Below are positions 41,359 through 52,509 of a stretch of DNA of 64,000 bases, in pieces. The notes beneath the pieces were generated by a model. That model did no database searches and was not told the origin of the DNA. It was given only the letters and a program-made list of their open reading frames with translations. The stretch spans positions 61,171,937 through 61,235,936 of the forward strand of contig JALGQZ010000001.1 in NCBI GenBank assembly GCA_023105745.1, given 5' to 3'. A program made the translations under genes and the position numbers. Each line of letters opens with the position of its first letter. Position 1 is the stretch's first letter. Origin of the DNA: Austropuccinia psidii (lineage: Eukaryota > Basidiomycota > Pucciniomycetes > Pucciniales > Sphaerophragmiaceae).

Positions 41359-43164
41359 CTAGCCTGTGCTCCTGTTTGCTTTTTGGCATCTATCACAGGT
41401 ATGGCAATACTCAATGGTTTCTTTTCTCCAAGATGGCCACCGTGCACAGTTCTTCACTTTTTCAAGTGTCCTGTCTTCTGATAGGTGTCCAGAGTAAATG
41501 CTATCATGGCATTCATGAAGAATGGTATTGATAAGCAATCTACTACACAGTCTCATCACACAAGAATGTTTTGTTCTATGGTAAATAATTCCATCAAACA
41601 AGTGAAATCTTCCTTCAGAATAGGAATTTTTCCAAACTTCATCTAGTGCATTAACCAAAGATGTGTCTTTGCAGTCTTTATCCAATAAAGAAGTCAAGAT
41701 ATGGCAATTCTTGTCTTGTTCATAAGACTCTCTGACCTCTTCAAAGAATTCAGTCCCAATATCAGTTATGTTAATTCCTTCAATTGGAATCTGTGGTTCA
41801 GCTTCCAAAGGTACATAAGCTGGGTTATCAGGAGTGTTGGCTAAAGCCCATCTACTAAGTCCATCAGCATTCTTGTGAATGTTTCCTGCTTTATGAACTA
41901 TAGTCATGTTTCCTCTATATTCTTGGATGGCTATTTGCCATCTCAACATATGTCTGTTGGGAGTTTTCATGTTAAGAAGTGATTTTACAGCATTACAGTC
42001 AGTTATCACTTCAAAAACACTGCCATCAAGGTAATAGTGTAATTTCTCAAGTGCCCATACCAAACATAAGCACTCCATTTGGCTTGCACCATATCTGGCT
42101 TCTGTTGGTTTGATTTGTCTTGAGATATAACAAACTGGTCCTTCTGTAGGTTTGTCATCAATAATTTGGACTTGATGTAGGGCTGCCCCTAATCCATCTC
42201 CACATGCATCAATGTACAACTTAAAAGGAATATTCCAGTCAGGCATGAGGAGTAAAGGTGCTTCTGTAAGGGCTTTCTTTATCTTCTCATAAGCTTTAAT
42301 TCTTTCCTGTGTCATCTCAAATACAGTCTGTTGATCACAGATTCTATAAAGTGACTTGGCTAGAATTGCAAAATATTTCAAGTGTTGCCTATAGTAACTA
42401 GCAAATCCAAGAAAATACATCATTTCTTTTTTATTCTGGGGTATTGGCTTAAGTAACACTGCTGCTACTTTATTTTTGTCAATACCTAAACTCAAACCAG
42501 AAACAACATGTCCTAATGCTTTGAGTTCTTCAAAACCAAAATTGCAATTCTTAAGTGAAATTTTCATGTTCACTTCTGCAACTTTTTGCAGTACTCTTGT
42601 AAGTCTTTCAAGGTGCAAAGACCATGAGTCAGAACATATAATAATATCATCAATATAAATGATAAGCCATCCTTCAGACAATTCTGTGGGGAAGATGGTA
42701 TTCATCATTCTTTGATAATGAGATGGAGCATTTTTAATGCCAAATGGCATTCTAAGATACTCATAAATACCACAGTGAGTGATAATTCTAAGTAATTTCC
42801 TAGCTTTAGGCGTCAAAACATTCTGATGGAAGCCTTTCAATGCATCCATTGATGTTATATACTTGGCTTTAGACAATTGAGTCAAGGTTTCTTGGATTCT
42901 AGGGATTGGATACCTATCTGGAACTGTGTAGGTATTCAAAGCTCTAAAATCTCCAACCATTCTTGACTTGTCATTATGCCAAGCAATGATAACAGGTGTT
43001 GTCACTTCAACCTCCTCATTATGGCCTACTTTCCTTAGTACACCAAGTTGCATCAACTCTTGGATATGTTTTTCCAAGGCTTCTCTAGCTCTGGGACTGG
43101 CTGGATAAGCTGGTCTTCTAAGTACTGGAGGATATGGTCTATCAATATTAAGAGTAATATCCAT
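41359..43164 (-). CDS. Element 3 reverse transcriptase, RNase H, integrase finger
   Basis: Open from the 5-bp deletion site to TAG 41361-41359. Reverse transcriptase has [21 protein letters not shown] and the catalytic YIDD (42657-42646). RNase H has [13 protein letters not shown] and [16 protein letters not shown]. The integrase HHCC finger is complete ([20 protein letters not shown]). Compared with element 4 at the same place, GGTGCGATAAGAG is followed by a sequence five bases shorter, which shifts the frame between this part and protease. Apart from that it is an ordinary Ty3-type Pol. Confidence 0.85.
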   Translation of the reverse strand: MDITLNIDRPYPPVLRRPAYPASPRAREALEKHIQELMQLGVLRKVGHNEEVEVTTPVIIAWHNDKSRMVGDFRALNTYTVPDRYPIPRIQETLTQLSKAKYITSMDALKGFHQNVLTPKARKLLRIITHCGIYEYLRMPFGIKNAPSHYQRMMNTIFPTELSEGWLIIYIDDIIICSDSWSLHLERLTRVLQKVAEVNMKISLKNCNFGFEELKALGHVVSGLSLGIDKNKVAAVLLKPIPQNKKEMMYFLGFASYYRQHLKYFAILAKSLYRICDQQTVFEMTQERIKAYEKIKKALTEAPLLLMPDWNIPFKLYIDACGDGLGAALHQVQIIDDKPTEGPVCYISRQIKPTEARYGASQMECLCLVWALEKLHYYLDGSVFEVITDCNAVKSLLNMKTPNRHMLRWQIAIQEYRGNMTIVHKAGNIHKNADGLSRWALANTPDNPAYVPLEAEPQIPIEGINITDIGTEFFEEVRESYEQDKNCHILTSLLDKDCKDTSLVNALDEVWKNSYSEGRFHLFDGIIYHRTKHSCVMRLCSRLLINTILHECHDSIYSGHLSEDRTLEKVKNCARWPSWRKETIEYCHTCDRCQKANRSTG

Positions 43165-45901
43165 TTACTCTTATCGCACCTAATGGTTCATTATCAGATG
43201 CAAATGCATTATTGTATGTATATAATACATCAATGAGTTCATTCCTCATCTTTGGTGACAATGATGGATTAATTTGTGCTTCAACAAGTTGTTTAGACAC
43301 AAATTCATCTTTGCAAGTATCTTTGACAGAAGATACTACAGATATTTGTTTTGGCATATTGGAGAAAGCAAATTTTTGCCTTTTGTTATCTCCAATTGTG
43401 CAATATCTGTCCTTATGGTTATTTATATCAATACCATAAATATTCAAGTAATCATTTCCAAGAATGATGTGCTGAGATGTGCAATTATCCATTACTACAA
43501 TCTCAGTTTTCATTCTTACACTTCCTGCTGGATGTGGGAATACAATATTAGTGTCCAATATGCCCAAGGGGTACATATTGTTACTGGCACTACTGAATTG
43601 TACACCTTCTATTGGTAATAGATGGTTTTTCCATTCAGGAAGTATAATTTGGAGATAATCTTTGCCAACACAAGTGCAAAATGCCCCTGTATTCAAATTT
43701 ACTTTGGCTTCAATATCACTCATCAGAACTGATGTGATACAAGATGATCCAGCAGTATAACCCTTTCCTCTAGCAGGTTTTGTTTTACACATTCTGGCAT
43801 CATGGATATTGATCAGGTTGCAGCAATCCTCACTGTACTGTGGCAAGTGGGTATGGACTTCTGTGACCTCAAAGAAAGCTGAAATGTTTTCAATGGGATA
43901 GTCCTCCACTGGTGTGTCATCAGAGACTGCAGAATCTTGATCAGACTCTTCTTTCTCCTCAGTACACTGAATTTCTTCAATGACTTGAACTTCATTGATT
44001 TTTGTCTTTTTAGGGCAAGTGTTGGCTAAATGTGAAGTACTTCCACATTTATGACACTTCAAGATAGGTCTCTCTGGTCTTTTTTCCTCTCTAGGAATCT
44101 TTGAGACTATTTTGGACTCTATTGGGTTCCTAATCCAAGTCTTACCGATTCTTGTTCTGGTAATGATATCTTCCATAGCATTAATGTAGTCCTCTGTTGA
44201 ACAGGGTTCCACACATCTGCTTTTGATAGCATGTTCCAGTTCTCCTCCACACTTTCTTAATATTTTCATATTAATCATAGTGTCAGACATATCTGGGTGT
44301 AAAGCAGATAATCTGTCTTTTTGTTTGAAGAACCAAGTAAGTGGTTTGTCTTTTTCTGAGTTAAAAATGGCACTTTCAAAAGCATTCTCCATTTTAAATC
44401 TCCAAGAATTGTTGGCCCATTTGGTAATCACTTCAGATTTCCACCAAGACCAGTCATGTTTTCCATGATCTATTCTCATTTTGTAATACCATTTCTTTGC
44501 AGTCTTGGTAAACAAACAATGTAACTTACCCACTATGATTTCATCAGGTATATTAAAGTCTTCTTGAAGCATATCAATAGTCCTGATGAATTCAATATGG
44601 TTGTATTCTCCTTCACCAGAGAATGTTGGCCATTCTTCTAATTTTGGAATATCCTTTGCAGAAATAACATTTTCTCCTAAGAATGGGGTCAAACTTTCTT
44701 TAACAGAAAGTTTTTCTTCAGTCAAAGGTGTAGAGTGTCTTGGCATATGTGGTTCATGATTCTTATGAATTTGCTCCACACTTGCAATTATTTCATTCTT
44801 TAATTTCTGTCTCTCACTGTCACTTTTTGCTAAATGTATAGCAAATTGATTGGTGTTCTTTACTATTTGTAAGACATGGCCTTCAAGAGTTTTAAGTCTG
44901 TCATTTACTTTAAAAATGGAAGGATCCTCTGTGTCATCATTTTGACATTGGTTCTCAATTCTATCACAAGCTCTGCTAATTGACTCAAGGGTGACAGTTG
45001 TCAATTGATGCCATTCAGAATGTTGCTTGTCACTTTTCTTTAAGTCATTGATGTCTAATGTAATTTTCTTTAACTTTGACTCAAGTTTGCCGATTTCTAC
45101 ACTAGTACTTCTATGTACATCATTTATTTGCGTGGAAAAGTCCTGTTCATTCTTTCCTGCTCCTTGGCTGTGAATTCCATAAGAGTTCTGGCCATATTGA
45201 AGACACTGTCCACGGCTGAAGGCTCCAATCTGGGGATCCTGTACCCTTGTGGGTAAGGTCTGTGCCAATTGGCTTTGCCTTTGCCCTTGCCTTGATGGTT
45301 CTTGGGACCTCTCTGTTTCTTTTGAGGTCCTTTGGGCTTGTCCTTGGATGCTTCTGGAGCTGGTTTGGAGCTGGTAGATGCCACTGGTGCCTCTGTCTCC
45401 AAAGTTGGAGTCATTTCCAACTCTTTCTTCTGGTCTATGGATAAAAGACTCTGGTTCTTCAACCAATTCTTTATCTTTTTGACCTTGTCTTTGGAAGACA
45501 GGGGGCTCCAACCTCCTAAGGGTTCTATGGTCTTCTCCTGACCCAGAAAGCTCTTGATGTGTAAGTAGGAGTTCATGGCCCCCTGCCAAAGGCTTGGGCA
45601 GATTTCCCACTCCTCTTCTTTGGCTGCTCTGAACCAATTTTTGTACTGGCTCTGATATATTTCTATTACTGCCACTTGAAAATGGTTCAGCCCTGGAAAT
45701 ATTATCATAAATTAGTTCAGGCTCAGAATTCACGTCAAAATCTGTTGGTACAGACCTTGGGGAATGGGGGGCAACTCTGGCATCCTCCAAATGTGTCTTT
45801 CTTGTGGAAGACTTGACACTTCTGGATTTGGTCTTGCCTCTTCCTTGTCCACATCCATCTGGCTGGACTGAATAGTTGCTTCCATTTCTGGTATGCACCA
45901 T
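43148..45901 (-). CDS. Element 3 Gag and protease frame
   Basis: The first ATG in frame is at 45901 (the frame is open from GTG 45907). The N-terminal ~260 residues are low-complexity and overlap ORFX. A coiled-coil-like segment follows, then a Ty3-type capsid domain ([18 protein letters not shown] onward, about 44640-44150) and a CCHC knuckle ([14 protein letters not shown], about 44060-44010). The protease motif reads N-T-G at about 43693-43685, where element 4 has D-T-G, so the catalytic Asp is lost here. The frame ends at 43148 because of the 5-bp deletion. The ATG lies inside the predicted intron 45952-45888, as in element 1. Confidence 0.85.
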   Translation of the reverse strand: MVHTRNGSNYSVQPDGCGQGRGKTKSRSVKSSTRKTHLEDARVAPHSPRSVPTDFDVNSEPELIYDNISRAEPFSSGSNRNISEPVQKLVQSSQRRGVGNLPKPLAGGHELLLTHQELSGSGEDHRTLRRLEPPVFQRQGQKDKELVEEPESFIHRPEERVGNDSNFGDRGTSGIYQLQTSSRSIQGQAQRTSKETERSQEPSRQGQRQSQLAQTLPTRVQDPQIGAFSRGQCLQYGQNSYGIHSQGAGKNEQDFSTQINDVHRSTSVEIGKLESKLKKITLDINDLKKSDKQHSEWHQLTTVTLESISRACDRIENQCQNDDTEDPSIFKVNDRLKTLEGHVLQIVKNTNQFAIHLAKSDSERQKLKNEIIASVEQIHKNHEPHMPRHSTPLTEEKLSVKESLTPFLGENVISAKDIPKLEEWPTFSGEGEYNHIEFIRTIDMLQEDFNIPDEIIVGKLHCLFTKTAKKWYYKMRIDHGKHDWSWWKSEVITKWANNSWRFKMENAFESAIFNSEKDKPLTWFFKQKDRLSALHPDMSDTMINMKILRKCGGELEHAIKSRCVEPCSTEDYINAMEDIITRTRIGKTWIRNPIESKIVSKIPREEKRPERPILKCHKCGSTSHLANTCPKKTKINEVQVIEEIQCTEEKEESDQDSAVSDDTPVEDYPIENISAFFEVTEVHTHLPQYSEDCCNLINIHDARMCKTKPARGKGYTAGSSCITSVLMSDIEAKVNLNTGAFCTCVGKDYLQIILPEWKNHLLPIEGVQFSSASNNMYPLGILDTNIVFPHPAGSVRMKTEIVVMDNCTSQHIILGNDYLNIYGIDINNHKDRYCTIGDNKRQKFAFSNMPKQISVVSSVKDTCKDEFVSKQLVEAQINPSLSPKMRNELIDVLYTYNNAFASDNEPLGAIRVNGYYS
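45124..45708 (-). CDS. Element 3 ORFX, +1 frame over Gag
   Basis: 194 codons in the +1 frame relative to Gag, homologous in layout to ORFX of element 1: conserved Trp, GGWSP motif, NWLKNQ helix, Ser/Pro/Lys-rich linker, KGKGKANW basic patch and a C-terminal helix ([17 protein letters not shown]). The reading frame from the spliced ORF0 (exon start 45887) is the same frame, but in this copy it meets TGA 45732-45730 and TAA 45714-45712 before the ATG at 45708. The N-terminal part is thus disabled here, while the body is intact. Confidence 0.65.
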   Translation of the reverse strand: MIIFPGLNHFQVAVIEIYQSQYKNWFRAAKEEEWEICPSLWQGAMNSYLHIKSFLGQEKTIEPLGGWSPLSSKDKVKKIKNWLKNQSLLSIDQKKELEMTPTLETEAPVASTSSKPAPEASKDKPKGPQKKQRGPKNHQGKGKGKANWHRPYPQGYRIPRLEPSAVDSVFNMARTLMEFTAKEQERMNRTFPRK

Positions 45902-45952
45902 TTTCACATCAATTTAAAGATAAAAGGTGAAAATATAAGATAAAATACACAC
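45888..45952 (-). other. Frame-switch intron of element 3
   Basis: 65 bp: donor AAAG|GTGTGT, acceptor CATACCAG|AAATGG, and no other AG inside. It includes the ORF0 stop (TGA 45911-45909) and the Gag ATG (45901). Same phase and design as 9167-9234 in element 1. Confidence 0.6.
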
Positions 45953-46111
45953 CTTTTGGTGGTAATTTAGCTTTTTCTGAGTTGAATAAGGTGCCTCTTT
46001 TAGCAATCTGCACCTCAATACTGTCTTCAGATTCTGCTTCTGAAGATTCTGGACTAGTGATATATCTTTTACTGAGTCTGTTGCCAGCTGCACAGTATTT
46101 GATCAAAGACA
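45953..46111 (-). CDS. Element 3 ORF0 exon
   Basis: About 53 codons, Ser/Glu/Lys-rich (SLIKYCAAG, SSEAESED). It begins after an acceptor TTTTTCTAG|TG, so ATG would arise as A|TG at the splice with an upstream exon. A possible donor is GAA|GTAAAA at 46392, whose preceding base is A. Unspliced, it terminates at 45909 just before the Gag ATG. Confidence 0.5.
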
Positions 46112-46476
46112 CTAGAAAAATTATAAAAGAGAAAAATTATTTTTTCTACGTTTTAAAATATTTTCAAAGATTTTTTATAAGTTTTATATTTTTTGATATT
46201 AAAAAAATTATTCTTTTTAAAGAAAAAAATTAAAATTTAAGATTTTGAATAAAATTAATTCAGAGTAACTCAAAGAATAATTTTATAAGTTTTTGGATGT
46301 GAAAAAGCCACGTGTAAAAACAATATAAAATTAAACCAAATTCCTCAATGAAAAAGATTTTAAAACAATTTCAAAAATAAAAATATTTTTACTTCAAATT
46401 GAAAGAAAAAAATTAATCAAATTAATATATTTTAGAGCTTAAAAATACATTAATTAAGGGTACAAGGTTCAAAAAA
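46112..46476. other. 5' leader of element 3
   Basis: Very AT-rich, with no ORF. It probably contains the first intron (candidate 46392 down to 46112). Confidence 0.5.
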
Positions 46477-46492
46477 CACGGCCAGGCCCCCA
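46477..46492 (-). other. Primer-binding site of element 3
   Basis: The minus strand reads TGGGGGCCTGGCCGTG two bases after the LTR, identical to element 1. Confidence 0.6.
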
Positions 46493-46494
46493 AA

Positions 46495-48414
46495 TGTAAG
46501 ATGTGACTATGAAACTGATGATAATATTACTATTAATCAACAGTACTATGTCTGTTCTTATGAAATATAATAATAAAAATTATTATAACCACAATTAAAT
46601 AATTATAAAATTATTTCTTTCACGTGTTATAAACCACTAGTGATTATAACAGTGAGCAGTAATTGTCTACAAGAATCAATTACAAGAAGAATTTAATAAT
46701 AAAAACTTCTTTTATTAAAATAATAAAATTATTTTAATATATAATTATCTTTTACAAGAATAATTATAAAGATAATTCTTGAAGAAAACTATTACTAGAG
46801 AAAAACTTTGAGAATTACAGATAAAAGACTCACTAATACTCCAAAGAACTTATTGATAATAAAAGTAGAGAAATTTGACGTGGAATTGTGGATTTAAGGG
46901 ATCAAAAGGATTTATAACAGTATTACAACAATATATAGTTGGATTCTATGATTTCACGTCTTTCTGATTGATTCTGAAAGATTTCAAACACTTAAGAATA
47001 GTTGAACTAATACTTACTTGTTGGTAATAAAGATTTAATAAATTGATAAGATGATGATACGGAAAAAACAGCAAGAGGAGGCCTCTTTTAAGTCAACAAC
47101 AGCTCACAGAGGCGTGCCATGGAGCAAACTGAAAAACCAGTGAGTGAGAAAACAATAAACCCTTTTGGTTTATTGATTACATCATTATTTGTCACGTAAC
47201 ATTATCATAATTACTTATTTGATGCTTTTACGTGACTACCAACCCCAATATGGTTAAGAATAAAAGGAGTAACACTTGTAAATCTTCTTTTATTCCAAAA
47301 TAATCATTGATTTCTCAAAGTTATCAATGTTATTGCCAATTTCATCACAGGTTGTAATTACTGTGAATTTTTGAAGATTCAGTGTTTCACGTAGAATAAC
47401 CAAAAATGGACTGTAAGTAAAACTTTTAATTCTATTAGTAAAACTGTAATTCTTTCTGGTTGTACCATAGATAATACAGTTCTCCATTGGTCCTGAACGT
47501 TTCAGAAACATTCATGAAGAATTGTATTTTTAATGAATTTTTGAAGTTTTTACCTCATTTCTACGTAGAATTGCAAATAGCAGTGTTTTGCTGGTTGCTA
47601 TGAGGTAAATCAATGAATATGGGTCCCAAAAGGGTTTTAATTACTCTTTTGGGGTTTATCCATGGAAAGTCATTAGTAATTGACATGGTTACAGGAGTGT
47701 AAGTAGCTCATTACCTCCTTGGAACGTCAAAATAGCAGGTTATTTGCTATTTTCTGGTGTTTTACAGTAGTTGTAACTTGGTAACCAAGTTCCCAAAGAG
47801 TTTTGCTTTACCAATTGGGCCAAGATGAGCCATGGATCCATGCTCTGGAGCTATCCACGCCTCTGAGGCCTCAGAAGTTGGGTACCCTGGCTCTCTTTGA
47901 TGTCTTTTGTCCCCCTTGCCTATTTTTCATGTCAAATTAGAAATTTAAGCTTAAAGTGAGATATCCACTATGGGTGTACCAAAAGTGCATGTAAGAATAC
48001 CATGATATTAAGTGCTCAAAACATGCATAACACTATTCTTAGTGTATATGTAACATGGGATTTCTCACTTTCCCATTATTTTGGCTAAAAATCAAGAAAA
48101 ACAAAAATTTTCACAGATCTTTTATGTGGTATTAATGATGTGGTATTGAAGTATTTTCCATTTTACCACCTCAAATACTTAAATTGAGCTTATTCACTCT
48201 ATGGAGCTACCCTAGGTGAATTTTTGTGTAGAATCCAAATCTGGTCTTAAATCCATGGATTTACTTACTCAATAAAAAGTTATTCATCTTTTCTGAAATT
48301 GAAAATGATGAATTTTGGATATATGCATGACTTATGAGTTTTGCATAATTCAAAATTTCTTTTTAAGATAATTGTGGCCTATTTGGGTATGTAAAATATA
48401 CCTCAAGGCTCACA
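46495..48414 (-). repeat. 5' LTR of element 3
   Basis: 1920 bp, ends TGTAAGATG/GGCTCACA on the plus strand, followed by TSD TGCAT. Confidence 0.95.
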
Positions 48415-49361
48415 TGCATTAAACCAGTCCACATAAATGGAGAAGGCCAATGCACCAGGAATGGACATGAATGGGGGGTCATGGAATTTCTAGTGCCAGT
48501 GAAGCGTCTCCAGACCAATCCATCCCAGATGTCACATTTTGGGGAACCTTTTGGAGTTTGCAATTGTTGATGTTGATGCAGAATTTCCATGATTCCAGCC
48601 CGCTGGAGAAATCTGGCAAGCCAATTTTTGAATGGTTGATAAATGAAATCTTTTGTTGGTATAAATTTTTGCTTCATGTTGGTTGTGTTTTGGGTGTGGG
48701 CTTCAAATGAATAGATGAATTTGCCTAATGATTGTGTACAAGGGGGACCATGATCATTTGGGTCATTATGGCATTGACAGTGGGGTTGGTCAGTTGTGAC
48801 TGATTCAGTAAGGCCATTAAGAGAGAAACATTGAGGACAACATCTATAGTTTTGAATCACTGGTTCCAATTCGAGATGTTCAAATATGGTACTCAGATCT
48901 TGACTTATATGGAATTCAGGAGTGGGGGGACCACCGGAGCTTGAGATGCTGGACTTGATCAGCAGGTTTAGGGCGGGGTTGAGAATGCGTGAAGCCCTGC
49001 GGGGTATATTATACCTTAATGATAGAATGGCAGATATTATCATTCCAAGGTCTTGTGGGGGAAGGGTTTGACTGCTGCTGTATGGTTTCTGTGCAGTTGA
49101 ATTGAGACCCAGTGCTGTGGAGAAGGTGCTTTCGGTCAATGGTGAATAATCAGCTGGGAATATTTGATCCAATAGAAGTTGTGGGCACTCAGATCCTGAT
49201 GTAGAAGTAGGGATGTTTGGAAGAGATTTGGGTCCAATGGTTGATTTGAGCTTTTGAATGTGTTGTTTTTATTGGAAAGGTGTGAAGGCAACTCCGTGCC
49301 TATCAACCTCAGGGGAAGAGTGTGTTTGAGTTGAGCAGTGTTGACACATGCATATACGCAT
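48415..49361 (-). pseudogene. Unit B Tnp2/CACTA-like transposase, 5' part
   Basis: ATG at 49361. The N-terminus has an MCQHC finger, followed by a stop (TAA near 49270) and then a frame open from 49172 into the LTR. That frame contains PPQDLGMIIS, a cysteine cluster (CCPQCFSLN, PHCQCHND, PPCTQS) typical of the N-terminal zinc region of such transposases, and the block GSPKCDIWDGLVWRRF. Near 48500 a short frameshift precedes DWFNA, where element 3 is inserted. The gene continues at 38142. It is divergent from the unknown gene at 50280, sharing a ~0.9-kb promoter region. Confidence 0.7.
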
Positions 49362-50279
49362 TGAGCAATAGCCGCGGGTTGTCATTGTTGCAGAAATTGG
49401 GAGCACGGTTGGTTTGTGTATAAATATCTATGGCTGATGTGAAAGTGTTTAGGAGTGCTATTAATTGGAAAAAGAATTGAGTGATTATTTATGAAAGGGG
49501 AGATGATTTGAGCCATCTGAGAATTTTATCCCATTTGTAATGGTGCGTGAGGTGCAGCTGATAGAGTGCAACATGTCTCATCTGGATGGTGGAATTGGTT
49601 AGGAGTTTAATTGGGTAAAATTCCATGCTGCTCAATGCTCATACATATTCTATTTTATTTACACATGGCGATACTGCGGTTTTGACCTTTGAGGGGCATT
49701 CCAATAGGGATGTGTCAACATTGATTTGGGGGATTGACATTCAACCCATAACAATATAATGCTATTACATAAGGGGTTGGAGTGCAGCTAAAGTCTTGGT
49801 ATTTGGTTTGAGTGCAGCAGGCTTTTAATTGGTTGGAATGTGGTTTGGCTTGTCTTGCCTTTCTTGAAAAGGTGATATCTCTTTTGTGGGTAAATCCTTC
49901 ATGAATATACCCCTTTACAGATGTACGATGCTGTGGAATTTTAATGCATATATTGGCAGTTTGGATAATTCACAAAATGTGACAATGGGAGGCTGCAATG
50001 TTACCAAATATGATTACTTATGGATGATGGGTGCCCTTTGAGATCAAGGGAATATTACATGATATGGTGGTGCCCGACAAAAGCGGAGGAGCTCAAGAGG
50101 AGGCTGGGAGGATTCTCCTACAGAGAGGCTTATTAGACTTTCAATAAGACTCTTTGTAGAAATATTCATAGAATATCTCTATTCTAAATTTGAAAAGATT
50201 TCATCTCATATCACTCTATTTTATCGTAATACTGAGGTGTTTTATCTAGTTAAAAATATTAGTGTACTTTTTGGCCCTT
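49362..50279. other. Divergent promoter region (Unit B)
   Basis: Aligns with 24372-25357 reversed. No gene. Shared blocks such as ATACTGCGGTTTTGACC survive in both copies. Confidence 0.5.
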
Positions 50280-52338
50280 ATGTCATCTTCCAAGTCACAT
50301 AAATCCCGTTCAGGTTCTGTTCATGACTCAGATAGTGAATCTAGCATAGAATATGTTCAAACACAGTCACCATTGAGTCCCAACATTCCTCTCACAACCC
50401 CTATTGCATCCTCAATGCATTTATCAGGTCTTAACATTGATGTGGGAAATCCAAAGGCTCCAACTTCAAGCACTTGGTCAATCCCAAATATTTCCTCCAC
50501 TCCAATTCCCCCAAATCCTACCAATACACAAACACATATGTCTCAGGGGCCAGAGGGCGCACCTCAAATTTCATCAAACGCTAATCCCCAATCAAAATTT
50601 CCATGTGATTTCCTCCTTAATACTGGTTGGAATCCAGTCGCATCCCAGGATCCCTTTGGCCAAAGTAAACAGCCAACCCTCAATATTCCATCAGGATCTC
50701 AGGTTCATGTGGGCAATGAAAGGTGCATGGATGGGGGCAACAAAAAAGACCATTGGATATTGTAACTTGGAGTGGTCTGTTGGAGGGAAATCCAGGATTG
50801 ACGCTTCATCAAAGTAAGTCATGTGAATTTCGGAGTATAAACCTTTTCACAATTAGATATTTTTGTTTCATGGGTTAGATATGGCACCTAAAGGCAAGTC
50901 AGTCTGATCTCAGGAGCCAATTGAAGATTTTGAGTATGACCAGTCTTCATTAATTTTTTGATGTGTTGATTGATGATGTGCATGGCAGGTGATGAACTTT
51001 ATGCATCTTCACCTCTGGTCCATAAAGAGAAAGTCACTGGACGTCATCATCCATATGCCTCCAAACCAAGAACAGGTCATGCCAGTTCATCAAAAGGAAA
51101 AATTGGGGATGATGAGGATGAGAACATGTCTCCTACTCAAATGGAAACAAATGATGAATCAAGAAGGGACAATTTCACGGCGCATGAGCATGGCACTCAG
51201 TCAAATAGTGAGTTCACCCATCCTCAAATGCCCCTTGCCCAGAGTATGCTTGAACAATCCAAGGTCAGACAGCAAAGGAACCAAGCTTGTAAAGCTCACA
51301 ATGTGGCAAAACATGCAAGCCAGAAGGAGCAACAAAAATGGCTGAAAGCAGAACTTCCAGAGAATGTCCATGGAATGAGATCAGCAGTACATGCCCATTG
51401 CCTGTTCCTACTCAAAGTTAGGGATAAGGATTTTTCCTCACAACCAGCACCACCAAGCACAGAAGAGCCTGAAGTTGCAATTCAAGTGGCTGGTCATCTC
51501 GGATATGTCCCCGAGGATGTGTTCAATGAGCCATCAACACAGGTTCAGTCTCAGGGTTTCCAAAGCTACTGCAAAAATGAGCTCCACAAGCTAGGACTAA
51601 AGCGATTCACTTGGGATTGGGAGAGCTCATGGCAACATCCGTTCAATGACCTGATGTCTATGGTGTTTTGCCGTACATTCCGTCTCGCACTGGTCAGCAC
51701 CAAGTATCATCATTACTGTTGCAAGGATCATAAGAACTATGGGGTCATGGAGGCTTTAATGGAGCAATATTTCACTTATTTGAAAAGAGAATGGAAGTCT
51801 ATTCAAAAGGATGCGGAGTATTTGGTTAAAAAGAAGGAGAATCAAAAGCTCACAAAGATTTGTCAAAGGGTTAGTTAATGTATCTCTTCTTCATTGTGAG
51901 CACAGACTGATGATGATCTACTTGAATATGTGCAGACCTGTGAGCGCCGTCGTGAATGGTGTGATACGGCTGAATTTCCCATTCTAGCATCACAATTCAA
52001 TGACCCTTGAGTATGTTCAGATACTGAGGAGGTACTGGAAAATGGCCGTCAAGTTTACCGCAAAGTGGGATTCCGCTGGCGCTCCCAGTTATTTAATGAA
52101 TTGGTATTAAAAATGGATCAAGACATAGATTTTTGTAATCGCATTAAAAAAAAGGGTAAAAAAACTATTGATAGATTGCCAGAATTACAATCAACAGATG
52201 ATGGTGATATTCTGGAAGGCTTATCATTTCAAGGTTTTTAATCAAGATTGGCTCAAAAGCTGTAGTAAGATTCAGACTAGCGCCCTCAAAATACTTGACA
52301 TGCCAGTTATTAGGCCGAATGGTGATGCTCTGCAATAA
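50280..52338 (+). pseudogene. Unit B unknown repeated gene, nearly intact
   Basis: ATG 50280. Exon 1 encodes a Ser/Pro/Asn/Thr-rich disordered region (SSIEYVQTQSP, GLNIDVGNP), with a frameshift near 50740. An intron GTAAGT...GTTAG follows at about 50814-50878. After a short region with stops the main exon (from about 50970) is open for ~300 codons, with the conserved blocks VHAHCLFLLKVRDKDFSS, GYVPEDVFNEPSTQ and KRFTWDWESSWQHPF. A final intron (GTTAGT...TGCAG, about 51871-51936) leads to an exon with RRREWCDTAEF and KKKGKKTIDRLPEL, interrupted by a stop near 52008 and a 1-base shift near 52235. TAA at 52336-52338 aligns with the Unit A end. Domain unknown; the charged, Trp-rich core could be nucleic-acid or protein binding. 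Confidence 0.65.
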
Positions 52339-52509
52339 CTTAGTAATATAAATGTATAGCACCGTTACAAATTAACATTTTGTGAATTTTTTGTGCAGGT
52401 GTAATACAATCTGATTATTATTTCTTAAAGATGCAACAACTTGCTAAAGATGTCAGAATATAGACAATATGAGTTGGACTGTATCACCGTCTCCCTTAGA
52501 AATAATACT
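52339..52509. other. 171-bp gap between convergent genes
   Basis: Same length as the gap 22147-22317 in Unit A; presumably holds both 3' ends. Confidence 0.6.

Larger units (their letters stand above)
38143..48414 (-). mobile_element. Element 3: full-length Ty3/gypsy retrotransposon
   Basis: 10272 bp between target duplications TGCAT (38138-38142 and 48415-48419). LTRs are each 1920 bp, with about 30 differences by eye. Coding is on the minus strand. Primer site 46477-46492; polypurine tract next to 40062. Gag-Pol is broken by a 5-bp deletion near 43160, a TAG at 41361-41359 and loss of the protease Asp (43691-43693). It is inserted in the transposase gene of Unit B. The family equals that of element 4 and the solo LTR at 19328. 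Confidence 0.95.

Noticed and set aside
45885..45888. Second tandem acceptor in element 3 to join ORF0 with Gag
   Set aside because: The next AG (45880-45879) gives the ORFX frame again, and no AG gives the Gag frame.
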